Assembly: GCF_018128905.1 (NCBI RefSeq)
Contig: NZ_CP063808.1
Location: forward strand, 8,246,001 to 8,310,000
Direction of reading: 5' to 3'
DNA: 64,000 bases
Source: Streptomyces sp. A2-16
Lineage (GTDB): Bacteria; Actinomycetota; Actinomycetes; Streptomycetales; Streptomycetaceae
This document shows, piece by piece, positions 49,448 through 58,173 of the stretch. The notes below the pieces were generated by a model that made no database searches, had not been told where the DNA came from, and saw only the letters and a list, made by a program, of their open reading frames with translations. Each line of letters begins with the position of its first letter. Position 1 is the first letter of the stretch. The translations under genes were made by a program, and so were the position numbers.

Positions 49448-50419
49448 CTACTGATCTTGCTGGATCTCGCCGCCGACCGGCGCATTGGCGGACGGGGTGA
49501 CGGTGACCGTCACGGTCGGCGTGGGCGTCGGTTTCGGTTTGGCGGGCAGCACCGTGTCGCGCGGGTCCTTCTTCGGGGCCTCGACGACGACGCCGACGAT
49601 GTCGAGCTTGGTGAAGCTGACGTACGGCGTGACGTAGAGGGTGCGGGTGAGGTCGCCGCCGGAGGGGTCGACGCGGGAGACCACGCCGACCGGGACGCCG
49701 GGCACGAAGGGCTTGTCGGCCTGGGAGCCGAAGGTGACCAGGCGGTCGCCCTTCTTCACCTCGGCCTTGCCGTTGAGGAGTTCGACGCGCAGCGGCCGGT
49801 CGCCCTGGCCGGAGGCGAAGCCGAGCTCGTCGCCGGCCTCCATGCGGGTGCCGACGGTGAAGTCGGGGTCGTTGGCGAGGAGCACGGTGGCGGTGTTGGG
49901 GCCGACCGTGGTGACGCGGCCGACCAGGCCGTCGCCGTTGAGGACGGTCATGTCGCGCTTGATGCCGTCGTTGGCGCCGACGTCGACGGTGATGGTCCAG
50001 GAGAAGCCCTGGGCCGCCCCTATGGCGATGACCTGGGCGCCCTTGATGCCGTACTGGCCCTCGCCGGCGATCTTCAGCATCTTGTCGAGCTGTTTGAGCC
50101 GGCTGGAGTTGCGGTCGTCGCTGCCGAGTCTCGCCTTGAGGGCCGCGTTCTCCTTCTCCAGCGCTGCGAGCCGGTCGTGGCGCTCGCCGGAGTCGCGGAT
50201 GGCCGACACGGCGTTGCCGACCGGGTCGACCGCGGCCGACACACCGTCCTCGATGGGGCCGAACACGGCGGCCGCGCCTTGGCGGGCACCGTCGACCGGG
50301 GAGTCCTCCCCGCCGCGGATGTCCACCGTGATCAGCGCGAACGCGACGGCGATCAGCAGCACCAGGAGCAGCCGGCTCTCTCGTGTGTCCCTCACGTGCG
50401 GCGGCCGTGCCCTTCTCAT
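49448..50419 (-). CDS. mreC: Rod shape-determining protein MreC
   Basis: 323 aa from ATG 50419. Short cytosolic N-terminus, one transmembrane helix (LLLVLLIAVAFALITV), a coiled coil (RLAALEKENAALKARLG), and the beta-barrel periplasmic-type domain with VIAIGAAQGFSWTITVDVG. C-terminal Pro/Thr tail (KPTPTPTVTVTVTPSA). Organises PBP2/RodA. Confidence 0.95.
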   Translation of the reverse strand: MRRARPPHVRDTRESRLLLVLLIAVAFALITVDIRGGEDSPVDGARQGAAAVFGPIEDGVSAAVDPVGNAVSAIRDSGERHDRLAALEKENAALKARLGSDDRNSSRLKQLDKMLKIAGEGQYGIKGAQVIAIGAAQGFSWTITVDVGANDGIKRDMTVLNGDGLVGRVTTVGPNTATVLLANDPDFTVGTRMEAGDELGFASGQGDRPLRVELLNGKAEVKKGDRLVTFGSQADKPFVPGVPVGVVSRVDPSGGDLTRTLYVTPYVSFTKLDIVGVVVEAPKKDPRDTVLPAKPKPTPTPTVTVTVTPSANAPVGGEIQQDQ

Positions 50420-50510
50420 TGAAGTTGCGTTTGTGGGAGCTTATGCCTCGATATCAACGATCCGCCGCACGAGAGGAGATCATCTCGTACGGCGGAATCG
50501 AAGAGTTACG

Positions 50511-51542
50511 TCATCTGCGCGGCTGGGCGTCGAGAACCTGCTGGAGGGCCTCGAACTCCTCGACGCACTTGCCGGAGCCGAGCGCCACGCTGTCCAGCGG
50601 GTCCTCGGCGATGTGGATCGGCATCCCGGTCTCCCGGCGCAGCCGCTCGTCGAGCCCGCGCAGCAGGGCACCACCGCCGGTGAGCACGATGCCGCGGTCC
50701 ATGATGTCGCCGGAGAGCTCCGGCGGGCACTTGTCGAGGGTCGTCTTGACGGCGTCCACGATGGCGTTGACGGGTTCCTCGATCGCCTTGCGCACTTCGG
50801 CGGCCGAGATGACGACGGTCTTGGGCAGCCCGGAGACGAGGTCCCGGCCGCGGATTTCGGTGTGTTCGTCAGCGTCGAGGTCGTACGCCGAACCGATCGT
50901 GATCTTGATCTGTTCGGCCGTCCGCTCACCCAGCAGGAGGGAGTACTCCTTCTTGATGTGCTGGATGATCGCGTTGTCCAGTTCGTCGCCCGCGACCCGG
51001 ATGGACTGGGCGGTGACGATGCCGCCGAGGGAGATGACCGCGACCTCCGTGGTGCCGCCGCCGATGTCCACCACCATGTTGCCCGTGGCCTCGTGGACCG
51101 GCAGGCCGGAGCCGATGGCGGCCGCCATGGGCTCCTCGATGATGTGCACCTGACGGGCGCCGGCCTGGGACGACGCCTCGATGACGGCGCGGCGCTCGAC
51201 GCCGGTGATGCCCGAGGGGACACACACGACGACGCGCGGCCTCGCGAGATACCGCCGCTTGTGGATCTTCAGGATGAAGTAGCGGAGCATCCGCTCGGTG
51301 ATCTCGAAGTCGGCGATCACGCCGTCCTTCAGCGGCCGCACGGCAACGATGTTGCCGGGGGTCCGCCCGATCATCTTCTTGGCCTCGGCACCGACTGCCA
51401 GAATTCCACCGGTGTTCGTGTTGATCGCGACGACGGACGGCTCGTTGAGTACGATCCCGCGACCCCTGACGTACACCAGCGTGTTGGCGGTCCCGAGGTC
51501 GACAGCCATGTCACGGCCGATGAACGACATTGAGTTCCCCAT
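50511..51542 (-). CDS. mreB: Rod shape-determining protein MreB
   Basis: Actin-like ATPase. 343 aa from ATG 51542, the length I recall for Streptomyces MreB; ATG 51530 (MSFIGRDMAVDLGT) has the better ribosome-binding sequence (GGGGAAC) and may be the true start. Phosphate-1 motif DLGTANTLVYV, phosphate-2 DIGGGTTEVAV, adenosine motif LTGGGALLRGL. In Streptomyces MreB is needed for the spore wall, not for vegetative growth. First gene of mreBCD-mrdA-rodA. Confidence 0.96.
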   Translation of the reverse strand: MGNSMSFIGRDMAVDLGTANTLVYVRGRGIVLNEPSVVAINTNTGGILAVGAEAKKMIGRTPGNIVAVRPLKDGVIADFEITERMLRYFILKIHKRRYLARPRVVVCVPSGITGVERRAVIEASSQAGARQVHIIEEPMAAAIGSGLPVHEATGNMVVDIGGGTTEVAVISLGGIVTAQSIRVAGDELDNAIIQHIKKEYSLLLGERTAEQIKITIGSAYDLDADEHTEIRGRDLVSGLPKTVVISAAEVRKAIEEPVNAIVDAVKTTLDKCPPELSGDIMDRGIVLTGGGALLRGLDERLRRETGMPIHIAEDPLDSVALGSGKCVEEFEALQQVLDAQPRR

Positions 51543-51748
51543 CAGGATTCGTCTGGCCTTCCCGGGAGCTTTTGAGGGCTTTTCAGGTCGGCGAAGTGGG
51601 TGCTGTGACGTGAAGGCTTCCATCGTAGACGCGCCTGCACGAACACTGCGCGAGGGTCTTCGCCATTGTCAGCAGATGTAAAGCCGCCCCGCTTGTGGAG
51701 ACGGTCCGTAAGGGGCACTCGTTCCCCCGATCGGCACGCATATGCCGA

Positions 51749-51776
51749 GGGACGGCCGAAAATGATCGGCCGTCCC
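51749..51776 (-). terminator. Terminator after ndk
   Basis: GGGACGGCCGA (51749-51759) / TCGGCCGTCCC (51766-51776), an 11-bp perfect stem with a 6-nt loop, about 60 nt past the ndk stop. Confidence 0.75.
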
Positions 51777-51838
51777 AGGTCAGGCAGGCGGGTGAACTGA
51801 CGTCGCGTCAGAAAATGCCACGAAACCTACCCACGGAC

Positions 51839-52252
51839 CTATGCGCGGCCGGGGAAGAAGATCTTCACCTCGCGCTCGGCGGACTCCTCGGAGTCACTCG
51901 CGTGGATCAGGTTCTCGCGGACGATCACGCCGTAGTCCCCCCGGACGGAGCCGGGCGCGGCGGCGATCGGGTCGGTGGGGCCGGCGAGCGCGCGCACGCC
52001 CTCGATGACCCGCTCGCCCTCGACGATCAGCGCGACGACCGGACCGGACGCCATGAACTCCACCAGCGGCTCGTAGAAGGGCTTGCCCTTGTGCTCGCCG
52101 TAGTGCTGCTCCAGCGTCTCCTGGTCCAGGGTGCGCAGCTCCAGCGCGGTGATCTGCCAGCCGGCCTTGCGCTCGATACGGCTGATGATCTCGCCGGTCA
52201 GGCCACGACGGACGGCGTCGGGCTTGAGGAGGACGAGGGTGCGCTGGCTCAC
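51839..52252 (-). CDS. ndk: Nucleoside-diphosphate kinase
   Basis: 137 aa, the normal length. Transfers phosphate between NTPs and NDPs through a phosphohistidine; the active-site motif is here NLIHASDSEESA with the catalytic His. N-terminal TLVLLKPDAVRRGL and GPTDP/G-rich Kpn loop are intact. ATG at 52252. Conserved between mreB and folC. Confidence 0.97.
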   Translation of the reverse strand: MSQRTLVLLKPDAVRRGLTGEIISRIERKAGWQITALELRTLDQETLEQHYGEHKGKPFYEPLVEFMASGPVVALIVEGERVIEGVRALAGPTDPIAAAPGSVRGDYGVIVRENLIHASDSEESAEREVKIFFPGRA

Positions 52253-52316
52253 GAGGGGCTCCTTGACTGCAGGCGTGTGCGGTGGGACGAGATTACAGGG
52301 CGTGTCGGTACGTTCG

Positions 52317-52673
52317 TCACACAGCGTCAGGTGTAGCGGAGTCCGCCTGCGCCGCGAATCTCGCCTTCGCCTCGTCGATCTTCCGGCCGTAGTGCACGGA
52401 GGCCCACCACAGGGCCGCGAAGATCGCGCCCATGAAGAACATGGTCGGCACGACGAAGCCGGAGGCGATCAGGGCGATCTGGAGGGCCCAGCCGAAGGCG
52501 ATGCCGCCGGGCCGGGTGACCACACCGCACAGCGCGACGCACAGGAACATGGCGATGCCGCTGACCGTCCACACCGTGGAGGTCGCGAGGTCCGGGTCCT
52601 TCATCGCGACCAGTCCGGCGAAGCCGATGACGAAGAACTCGCCGATCAGGGTCGATGCACAGAGCGTACGCAT
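52317..52673 (-). CDS. DUF4233 membrane protein
   Basis: 118 aa, three to four transmembrane helices (LIGEFFVIGFAGLVAM, WTVSGIAMFLCVALCGV, GWALQIALIASGFVVPTMF), small cytosolic C-terminus. DUF4233 is regularly found directly after folC in actinobacteria; function unknown. ATG 52673 lies 5 nt after the folC stop. Confidence 0.9.
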   Translation of the reverse strand: MRTLCASTLIGEFFVIGFAGLVAMKDPDLATSTVWTVSGIAMFLCVALCGVVTRPGGIAFGWALQIALIASGFVVPTMFFMGAIFAALWWASVHYGRKIDEAKARFAAQADSATPDAV

Positions 52674-52678
52674 GCGGC

Positions 52679-54163
52679 TCAGCCCCTTCCGAGGAGCAGC
52701 CGGGCCTCGCCGACCGTGATGACCGACCCGGTGACGAGCACTCCCCCGCCCGCGAACTCGCCGTCCTCCTCGGCCAGCGTGATCGCCTCCTCCAGGGCGT
52801 CCGGCAGCCGCGGCTCGACCTGGACGCGCTCCTCGCCGAAGACCTCGACGGCGATCGCGGCCAGCTCGTCGGCGTCCATCGCGCGATGGCTGGAGTTCTG
52901 CGTGATCACGACCTCGGCGAAGATCGGCTCGAAGGCCTCCAGGAGCCCCCGCACGTTCTTCTCGGCGCTCGCGCCCACCACGCCGATGAGCCGGCTGAAG
53001 TCGAAGGCCTCACCGACGGCCTCGGCGGTGGCGCGGGCGCCCGCCGGGTTGTGGGCGGCGTCCAGGACGACGGTCGGGGACCGCCGTACGACTTCGAGGC
53101 GGCCCGGGGAGGACACGGCCGCGAAGGCCTTGCGGACGGTGTCGATGTCGAGGCGGTCCGGGCGCTGGGCACCCACCCCGAAGAACGCCTCCACGGCGGC
53201 GAGCGCCACGGCCGCGTTGTGCGCCTGGTAGGGGCCGTGCAGCGGCAGGTACACCTCTTCGTACTCGCCGCCCAGGCCGCGCAGGGTCACCAGCTGGCCG
53301 CCGACGGCGACCTGCCGGGAGACGACGCCGAACTCCAGGCCCTCGCGCGCGACGGTGGCGTCCACCTCCACGGCCTTCTTCAGCAGCACCTGCGCCGCGT
53401 CCACCGGCTGCTGGGCCAGGATCACGGTCGCGTCCTGCTTGATGATCCCGGCCTTCTCCACGGCGATCTCGCCGGGCGTCTCGCCGAGCCGGTCGGTGTG
53501 GTCCAGGTCGATGGGGGTGACCACGGCGACGTCACCGTCAATGACGTTGGTGGCGTCCCAGGAGCCGCCCATGCCGACCTCGACGACCGCCACGTCCACG
53601 GGGGCGTCCGCAAAGGCGGCGTACGCCATGCCGGTCAGCACCTCGAAGAAGGACAGCCGGTACTGCTGCGAGGCGTCGACCATCTCGATGTACGGCTTGA
53701 TGTCCTCGTACGTCTCGATGAACCGCTCGGCGGAGATCGGGGCGCCGTCCAGGCTGATGCGCTCGGTGACCGACTGCACGTGGGGGCTGGTGTAGCGGCC
53801 GGTGCGCAGCTCGAAGGCGCCGAGGAGGGCCTCGATCATGCGGGCGGTGGAGGTCTTGCCGTTGGTGCCCGTGATGTGGATCGAGGGGTACGACCGCTGC
53901 GGCTCGCCGAGCAGGTCCATCAGGGCGGCGATGCGGCTGACGCTCGGCTCCAGCTTGGTCTCGCCCCAGCGGGAGGCGAGCTCCGCCTCGACCGCGCGCA
54001 GGGCCTTGTCGACCTCGGGGTCCTCGGGGCGTGCGGGCACGTCCGCCTCCGGCGGGCCGCCCTGGGTGCGCAGGGTGCGGCTGCCGGCCTCGATGACCGC
54101 GAGGTCGGGGTCGCGGTCGGTCTCGGCGGCGACGATCTCGTCGAAGGGGTCGGTGTCACTCAC
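52679..54163 (-). CDS. folC: Bifunctional dihydrofolate synthase / folylpolyglutamate synthase
   Basis: 494 aa. Mur-ligase-like ATPase: P-loop ITGTNGKTSTARM, YTSPHVQSVTERI, and the LDAAHNPAGA motif in the C-terminal domain. Adds glutamate to dihydropteroate and to folates. The first 60 residues are an Asp/Glu/Arg-rich extension common in Streptomyces FolC. GTG at 54163. Confidence 0.96.
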   Translation of the reverse strand: MSDTDPFDEIVAAETDRDPDLAVIEAGSRTLRTQGGPPEADVPARPEDPEVDKALRAVEAELASRWGETKLEPSVSRIAALMDLLGEPQRSYPSIHITGTNGKTSTARMIEALLGAFELRTGRYTSPHVQSVTERISLDGAPISAERFIETYEDIKPYIEMVDASQQYRLSFFEVLTGMAYAAFADAPVDVAVVEVGMGGSWDATNVIDGDVAVVTPIDLDHTDRLGETPGEIAVEKAGIIKQDATVILAQQPVDAAQVLLKKAVEVDATVAREGLEFGVVSRQVAVGGQLVTLRGLGGEYEEVYLPLHGPYQAHNAAVALAAVEAFFGVGAQRPDRLDIDTVRKAFAAVSSPGRLEVVRRSPTVVLDAAHNPAGARATAEAVGEAFDFSRLIGVVGASAEKNVRGLLEAFEPIFAEVVITQNSSHRAMDADELAAIAVEVFGEERVQVEPRLPDALEEAITLAEEDGEFAGGGVLVTGSVITVGEARLLLGRG

Positions 54164-54199
54164 AGGGCCAGTTTAGGGCTGCGCCTACCGGGAGGGCTG

Positions 54200-54290
54200 A
54201 CTGGTCCCGTTCGGCGGGCGCGGGGAAGTCTGTGGCTGGTCGCGCCCACGCGGCGGAGCCGCACCGTGACACGGCCCCGCGCCCCTGGGT
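54200..54290. repeat. Streptomyces-type intergenic GC repeat, copy A
   Basis: TGGTCGCGCCCACGCGGC followed by GGAGCCGCAC and CACGGCCCCGCGCCCCTGGG. A related sequence in the same order occurs in the clpP1-tig gap (61168-61235). It lies between valS and folC, and I read it as an interspersed non-coding repeat. Confidence 0.5.
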
Positions 54291-54293
54291 GCC

Positions 54294-56918
54294 CTACTGC
54301 TGGGGAAGGTTCTCCAGCTGGGCCTGGATCCTCTTGATGTCCTCGTCCGCCTTGGCCAGGCGGCCGCGGATCTTGTCCACCACGTTGTCCGGGGCCTTCG
54401 CGAGGAACGCCTCGTTGCCCAGCTTGGCGTTGGCCTGGGCCTTCTCCTTCTCGGCCGCCGCGAGGTCCTTCGCGAGGCGCTTGCGCTCGGCCGCCACGTC
54501 GATCGTGCCGGAGAGGTCGAGGGCGACCGTGGCACCGGCGACCGGGAGGGTCGCCGTGGCCGCGAAGGTCTCGTCCTCGGGCTGGAGGCGCAGCAGCTGG
54601 CGGATGGCCGGCTCGTGCGGGGCCAGGGCGGTGCCGGTCAGTTCAAGACGGGCCGGGACCTTCTGGCCGTCCTTGAGGCCCTGGTCCTTGCGGAACCGGC
54701 GGACCTCGGTGACGACCCTCTGGACCAGCTCGATCTCGAGCTCGGCGTCCTTGTCGCGGAAGCCGCTGTCGGCCGGCCACTCGCCGACGACCAGGGACTC
54801 GCCACCGGTGAGGGTGGTCCACAGGGCGTCCGTGACGAACGGGATGACCGGGTGCAGCAGGCGCAGCGTCACGTCGAGGACCTCGCCGAGGACCCGGCCG
54901 GAGACCTTGGCCGGCTCGCCGCCCGCGAAGAACGTCGTCTTCGACAGCTCGACGTACCAGTCGAAGACCTCGTCCCACGCGAAGTGGTAGAGCGCGTCGG
55001 CGAGTTTCGCGAACTGGTAGTCGTCGTAGTACGCGTCGACCTGGGCGACCGTGGTGTTGAGACGGGAGAGGATCCAGCGGTCCGTCGCCGACATCTCGGA
55101 GGCGTCCGGCAGCGGGCCCTCGACCGTGGCGCCGTTCATCAGGGCGAAGCGGGTGGCGTTCCAGAGCTTGTTGGTGAAGTTCCGGGAGGCCTTGACCCAG
55201 TCCTCGCCGATCGGCACGTCCGCGCCGGGGTTGGCGCCGTTGGCGAGGGTGAAGCGGACGGCGTCGGAGCCGTAGGCGTCCATCCAGACCAGCGGGTCGA
55301 CCGCGTTGGGGTTCGACTTCGACATCTTCTTGCCGAACTCGTCGCGGACCAGGCCGGTGAGCGCGATGGTGTGGAAGGGGGCCTGGCCGTCCATGGCGTA
55401 CAGGCCGAACATCATCATCCGGGCGACCCAGAAGAAGATGATGTCGTGGCCGGTGAGCAGGACGTCGGTCGGATAGAACTTCCGCAGGTCCTCGGTCTGT
55501 TCGGGCCAGCCGAGCGTGGAGAAGGGCCACAGGCCGGAGGAGAACCAGGTGTCCAGGACGTCGGAGTCCTGGGTCCAGCCCTCGCCGGTGGGCGGCTCCT
55601 CGTCGGGGCCGACGCAGACGACCTCGCCGTCGGGGCCGTACCAGATCGGGATGCGGTGGCCCCACCACAGCTGACGCGAGATGCACCAGTCGTGCATGTT
55701 GTCGACCCAGTCGAAGTACCGCTTCGACATGTCCTCGGGGTGGATCTTGACGCGGCCGTCGCGGACCGCGTCACCGGCGGCCTTGGCGAGCGGGCCGACC
55801 TTGACCCACCACTGCAGGGACAGGCGCGGCTCGACCGTGGTCTTGCAGCGCGAGCAGTGGCCGACGGAGTGCATGTAGGGGCGCTTCTCGGCGACGATGC
55901 GGCCCTGCTCCTTGAGGGCGCCGACGACGGCCGAGCGGGCCTCGTAGCGGTCCAGGCCGAGGAACGGGCCGTGGACGGTGATGACGCCGTGCTCGTCCAT
56001 GATCGTCAGGGACGGCAGGTCGTGGCGGCGGCCGATCTCGAAGTCGTTCGGGTCGTGCGCCGGGGTCACCTTGACGGCGCCGGTGCCGAACGCGGGGTCG
56101 ACGTGGGTGTCGGCGACGACCGGGATGGTGCGGTTGGTCAGCGGGAGCTTGATCTGCTTGCCGATGAGGTGCCGGTAGCGCTCGTCGTCGGGGTGGACGG
56201 CGACGGCCGTGTCACCGAGCATCGTCTCCGCGCGCGTGGTCGCGACGACAAGGCTGTCCTCGCCCTCGCCGTAGCGGATGGAGACCAACTCGCCCGCGTC
56301 CTCCTGGTATTCCACCTCGATGTCGGAGATGGCCGTCAGACAGCGCGGGCACCAGTTGATGATGCGCTCGGCGCGGTAGATCAGCTCGTCCTCGTAGAGC
56401 CGCTTGAAGATGGTGACGACGGCCTTGGACAGGCCCTCGTCCATCGTGAAGCGCTCACGGCTCCAGTCGACGCCGTCACCGAGGCGGCGCATCTGGCCGA
56501 GGATCCGGCCGCCGTACTCCTCCTTCCACTGCCAGACGCGCTCGACGAACTCCTCGCGCCCCAGGTCGTGCCGGGACTTGCCCTCCTCGGCGAGCTGCTG
56601 CTCGACCTTGTTCTGGGTGGCGATGCCGGCGTGGTCCATGCCCGGCAGCCACAGCGCCTCGTAGCCCTGCATGCGCTTGCGGCGCGTGAGGGCGTCCATC
56701 AGCGTGTGCTGGAAGGCGTGGCCGAGGTGCAGGCTGCCCGTGACGTTCGGCGGCGGGATGACGATGGTGTACGGAGGCTTGTCGCTCTTCGCGTCGGCGG
56801 TGAAGTAACCCTTCTCCACCCAGCGCTCGTACAGCGCCCCCTCTACCTCGGCCGGCGCGTACTGGGTCGGCAGTTCGGTGATGGGCGCTGTGGGCTGCTG
56901 CTGAGCGTTCTCGGTCAC
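54294..56918 (-). CDS. valS: Valine--tRNA ligase
   Basis: 874 aa class I synthetase. HIGH-type motif PPNVTGSLHLGHA, KMSKS motif GKKMSKSNPN, the long editing domain between them, tRNA-binding anticodon domain, and a C-terminal coiled-coil arm (about 805-874). GTG or ATG at 56918 in good context. Charges tRNA-Val and edits Thr-tRNA. Confidence 0.98.
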   Translation of the reverse strand: MTENAQQQPTAPITELPTQYAPAEVEGALYERWVEKGYFTADAKSDKPPYTIVIPPPNVTGSLHLGHAFQHTLMDALTRRKRMQGYEALWLPGMDHAGIATQNKVEQQLAEEGKSRHDLGREEFVERVWQWKEEYGGRILGQMRRLGDGVDWSRERFTMDEGLSKAVVTIFKRLYEDELIYRAERIINWCPRCLTAISDIEVEYQEDAGELVSIRYGEGEDSLVVATTRAETMLGDTAVAVHPDDERYRHLIGKQIKLPLTNRTIPVVADTHVDPAFGTGAVKVTPAHDPNDFEIGRRHDLPSLTIMDEHGVITVHGPFLGLDRYEARSAVVGALKEQGRIVAEKRPYMHSVGHCSRCKTTVEPRLSLQWWVKVGPLAKAAGDAVRDGRVKIHPEDMSKRYFDWVDNMHDWCISRQLWWGHRIPIWYGPDGEVVCVGPDEEPPTGEGWTQDSDVLDTWFSSGLWPFSTLGWPEQTEDLRKFYPTDVLLTGHDIIFFWVARMMMFGLYAMDGQAPFHTIALTGLVRDEFGKKMSKSNPNAVDPLVWMDAYGSDAVRFTLANGANPGADVPIGEDWVKASRNFTNKLWNATRFALMNGATVEGPLPDASEMSATDRWILSRLNTTVAQVDAYYDDYQFAKLADALYHFAWDEVFDWYVELSKTTFFAGGEPAKVSGRVLGEVLDVTLRLLHPVIPFVTDALWTTLTGGESLVVGEWPADSGFRDKDAELEIELVQRVVTEVRRFRKDQGLKDGQKVPARLELTGTALAPHEPAIRQLLRLQPEDETFAATATLPVAGATVALDLSGTIDVAAERKRLAKDLAAAEKEKAQANAKLGNEAFLAKAPDNVVDKIRGRLAKADEDIKRIQAQLENLPQQ

Positions 56919-57054
56919 GGGGTCAGTTTAGGGGTGTCCCGGGCGTGTCCCGAAACGCGTTTGTTCTGTAACGGTGGGGCCCCCGATGCCGTGCGCCGAC
57001 TTGGCCTGGGCCAGGATGTCAGGAACACATAAGCATCTGGAGGGGAACCCAGAG

Positions 57055-58104
57055 ATGAGTCACAACCAGCCGGGCCCGTACGGGCAGCCCCAGCAGCCGG
57101 GGCAGCCGCAGCAGCCCGGGCCGTACGGCCAGCCGGGCCCCTACGGCCAGCCGCCGCAGGCCCCGCAGGCTCCCCAGCCCGGCTACGGCTACCCCCAGCA
57201 GGCCCCGCAGACGCCTCCGGGCCAGCCCGGCTACCCCCAGCAGCCGCCGCAGGGTCAGCAGCAGCCGCAGGGTCAGCAGCCCCAGCCCGGTTACGGCTAT
57301 CCGCAGCAGGGCGGCGTCCCTCCGCAGACCCCGCCGTACGGGCAGCCGCAGGCCCCCTACGGCCAGCAGGCCCCGTACGGGCAGCAGCCGCCGTACGGCC
57401 AGGCCCCCTACGGCGTCCCGCAGCCCCCGCCGCCGGGCGGCGGCAACGGCAAGAAGATCGGCATCATCCTCGGTGCGGTGGCCGTCGTGGCCGCGATCGG
57501 GGTCGGCGCCTACCTCGTGATCGGCGGGGGCGGGAACGGCGGCGGCGGGTCGGACATCAAGGACGACGGGGCGCACAAGCTGACCGCGCCGGCGACCGTC
57601 CTCGACGGGGAGTACAAGAAGGGCTCCGACGCCGGGGCCGGCGGGATGACCGACGACGACATCAAGGACGCGGAGTCCTGGGGCGTGGACAACCCCAAGG
57701 ACATCAGCGCGAGTTACACCGCGGGTTCGGGCCTGACCTCGAAGAACCTGACGTTCGCCGGTGTGTACGGCAGCATCGACGACCCGGAGAAGGTCATCGA
57801 CGCGATGTTCGGCCAGATGAAGACGGAGGCGTCGAAGAGCTCCAGCGAGGGCGAACTCGTCGGCAGCCCCAAGGAGTTCAAGCCCGCCGGTTTCGAGAAC
57901 GGCGTCCTGAAGTGCCAGGAGATCAAGACCAGTGAGTCCGGGCAGAGCGTGACGATGCCGTTCTGCATCTGGGCCGACCACAGCACCGTCACCTACGTGC
58001 TGTCGTTCGACCTGGCCGGCCTGGCGGAGGGCAAGAGCACCACCATGGAGGACGCGGCCGCGCTGACGGCCAAGCTCCGCAACGACGTGCGCGTCAAGGC
58101 CTGA
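57055..58104 (+). CDS. Pro/Gln/Tyr-rich membrane-anchored protein
   Basis: 349 aa from ATG 57055 (GGAGGGG about 10 nt upstream). Residues 1-125 are low-complexity repeats of QPGPYGQP/QQAPYGQ type; a transmembrane helix (GIILGAVAVVAAIGVGAYL) follows, then a 175-residue extracellular domain (SDIKDDGAHKLTAPATVLDG, YTAGSGLTSKNLTFAGVYG). Such proteins are common in Streptomyces and of unknown function. The only plus-strand protein in the housekeeping block; convergent with clpX. Confidence 0.85.
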   Translation: MSHNQPGPYGQPQQPGQPQQPGPYGQPGPYGQPPQAPQAPQPGYGYPQQAPQTPPGQPGYPQQPPQGQQQPQGQQPQPGYGYPQQGGVPPQTPPYGQPQAPYGQQAPYGQQPPYGQAPYGVPQPPPPGGGNGKKIGIILGAVAVVAAIGVGAYLVIGGGGNGGGGSDIKDDGAHKLTAPATVLDGEYKKGSDAGAGGMTDDDIKDAESWGVDNPKDISASYTAGSGLTSKNLTFAGVYGSIDDPEKVIDAMFGQMKTEASKSSSEGELVGSPKEFKPAGFENGVLKCQEIKTSESGQSVTMPFCIWADHSTVTYVLSFDLAGLAEGKSTTMEDAAALTAKLRNDVRVKA

Positions 58105-58114
58105 CGCACCCGGC

Positions 58115-58160
58115 ACATGTGAAGGGGCCCCGGTCGGTCGACCGGGGCCCCTTCACATGT
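58115..58160. terminator. Strong bidirectional terminator
   Basis: A perfect 21-bp inverted repeat (58115-58135 with 58140-58160) and a 4-nt loop, between the convergent stops of the Pro/Gln-rich protein gene and clpX. The arms begin ACATGTGAAGGGG. Confidence 0.85.
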
Positions 58161-58173
58161 CCTGCGGGTGGCG

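Noticed and set aside
54615..57032. 805-codon plus-strand open frame
   Set aside because: Antisense of valS, which has all class I synthetase motifs.
57061..57430. Short repeated DNA units, considered as CRISPR or tandem repeat
   Set aside because: They are codon-level repeats for Pro-Tyr-Gly-Gln in a protein; no constant repeat/spacer structure. No CRISPR array was seen anywhere in the window.
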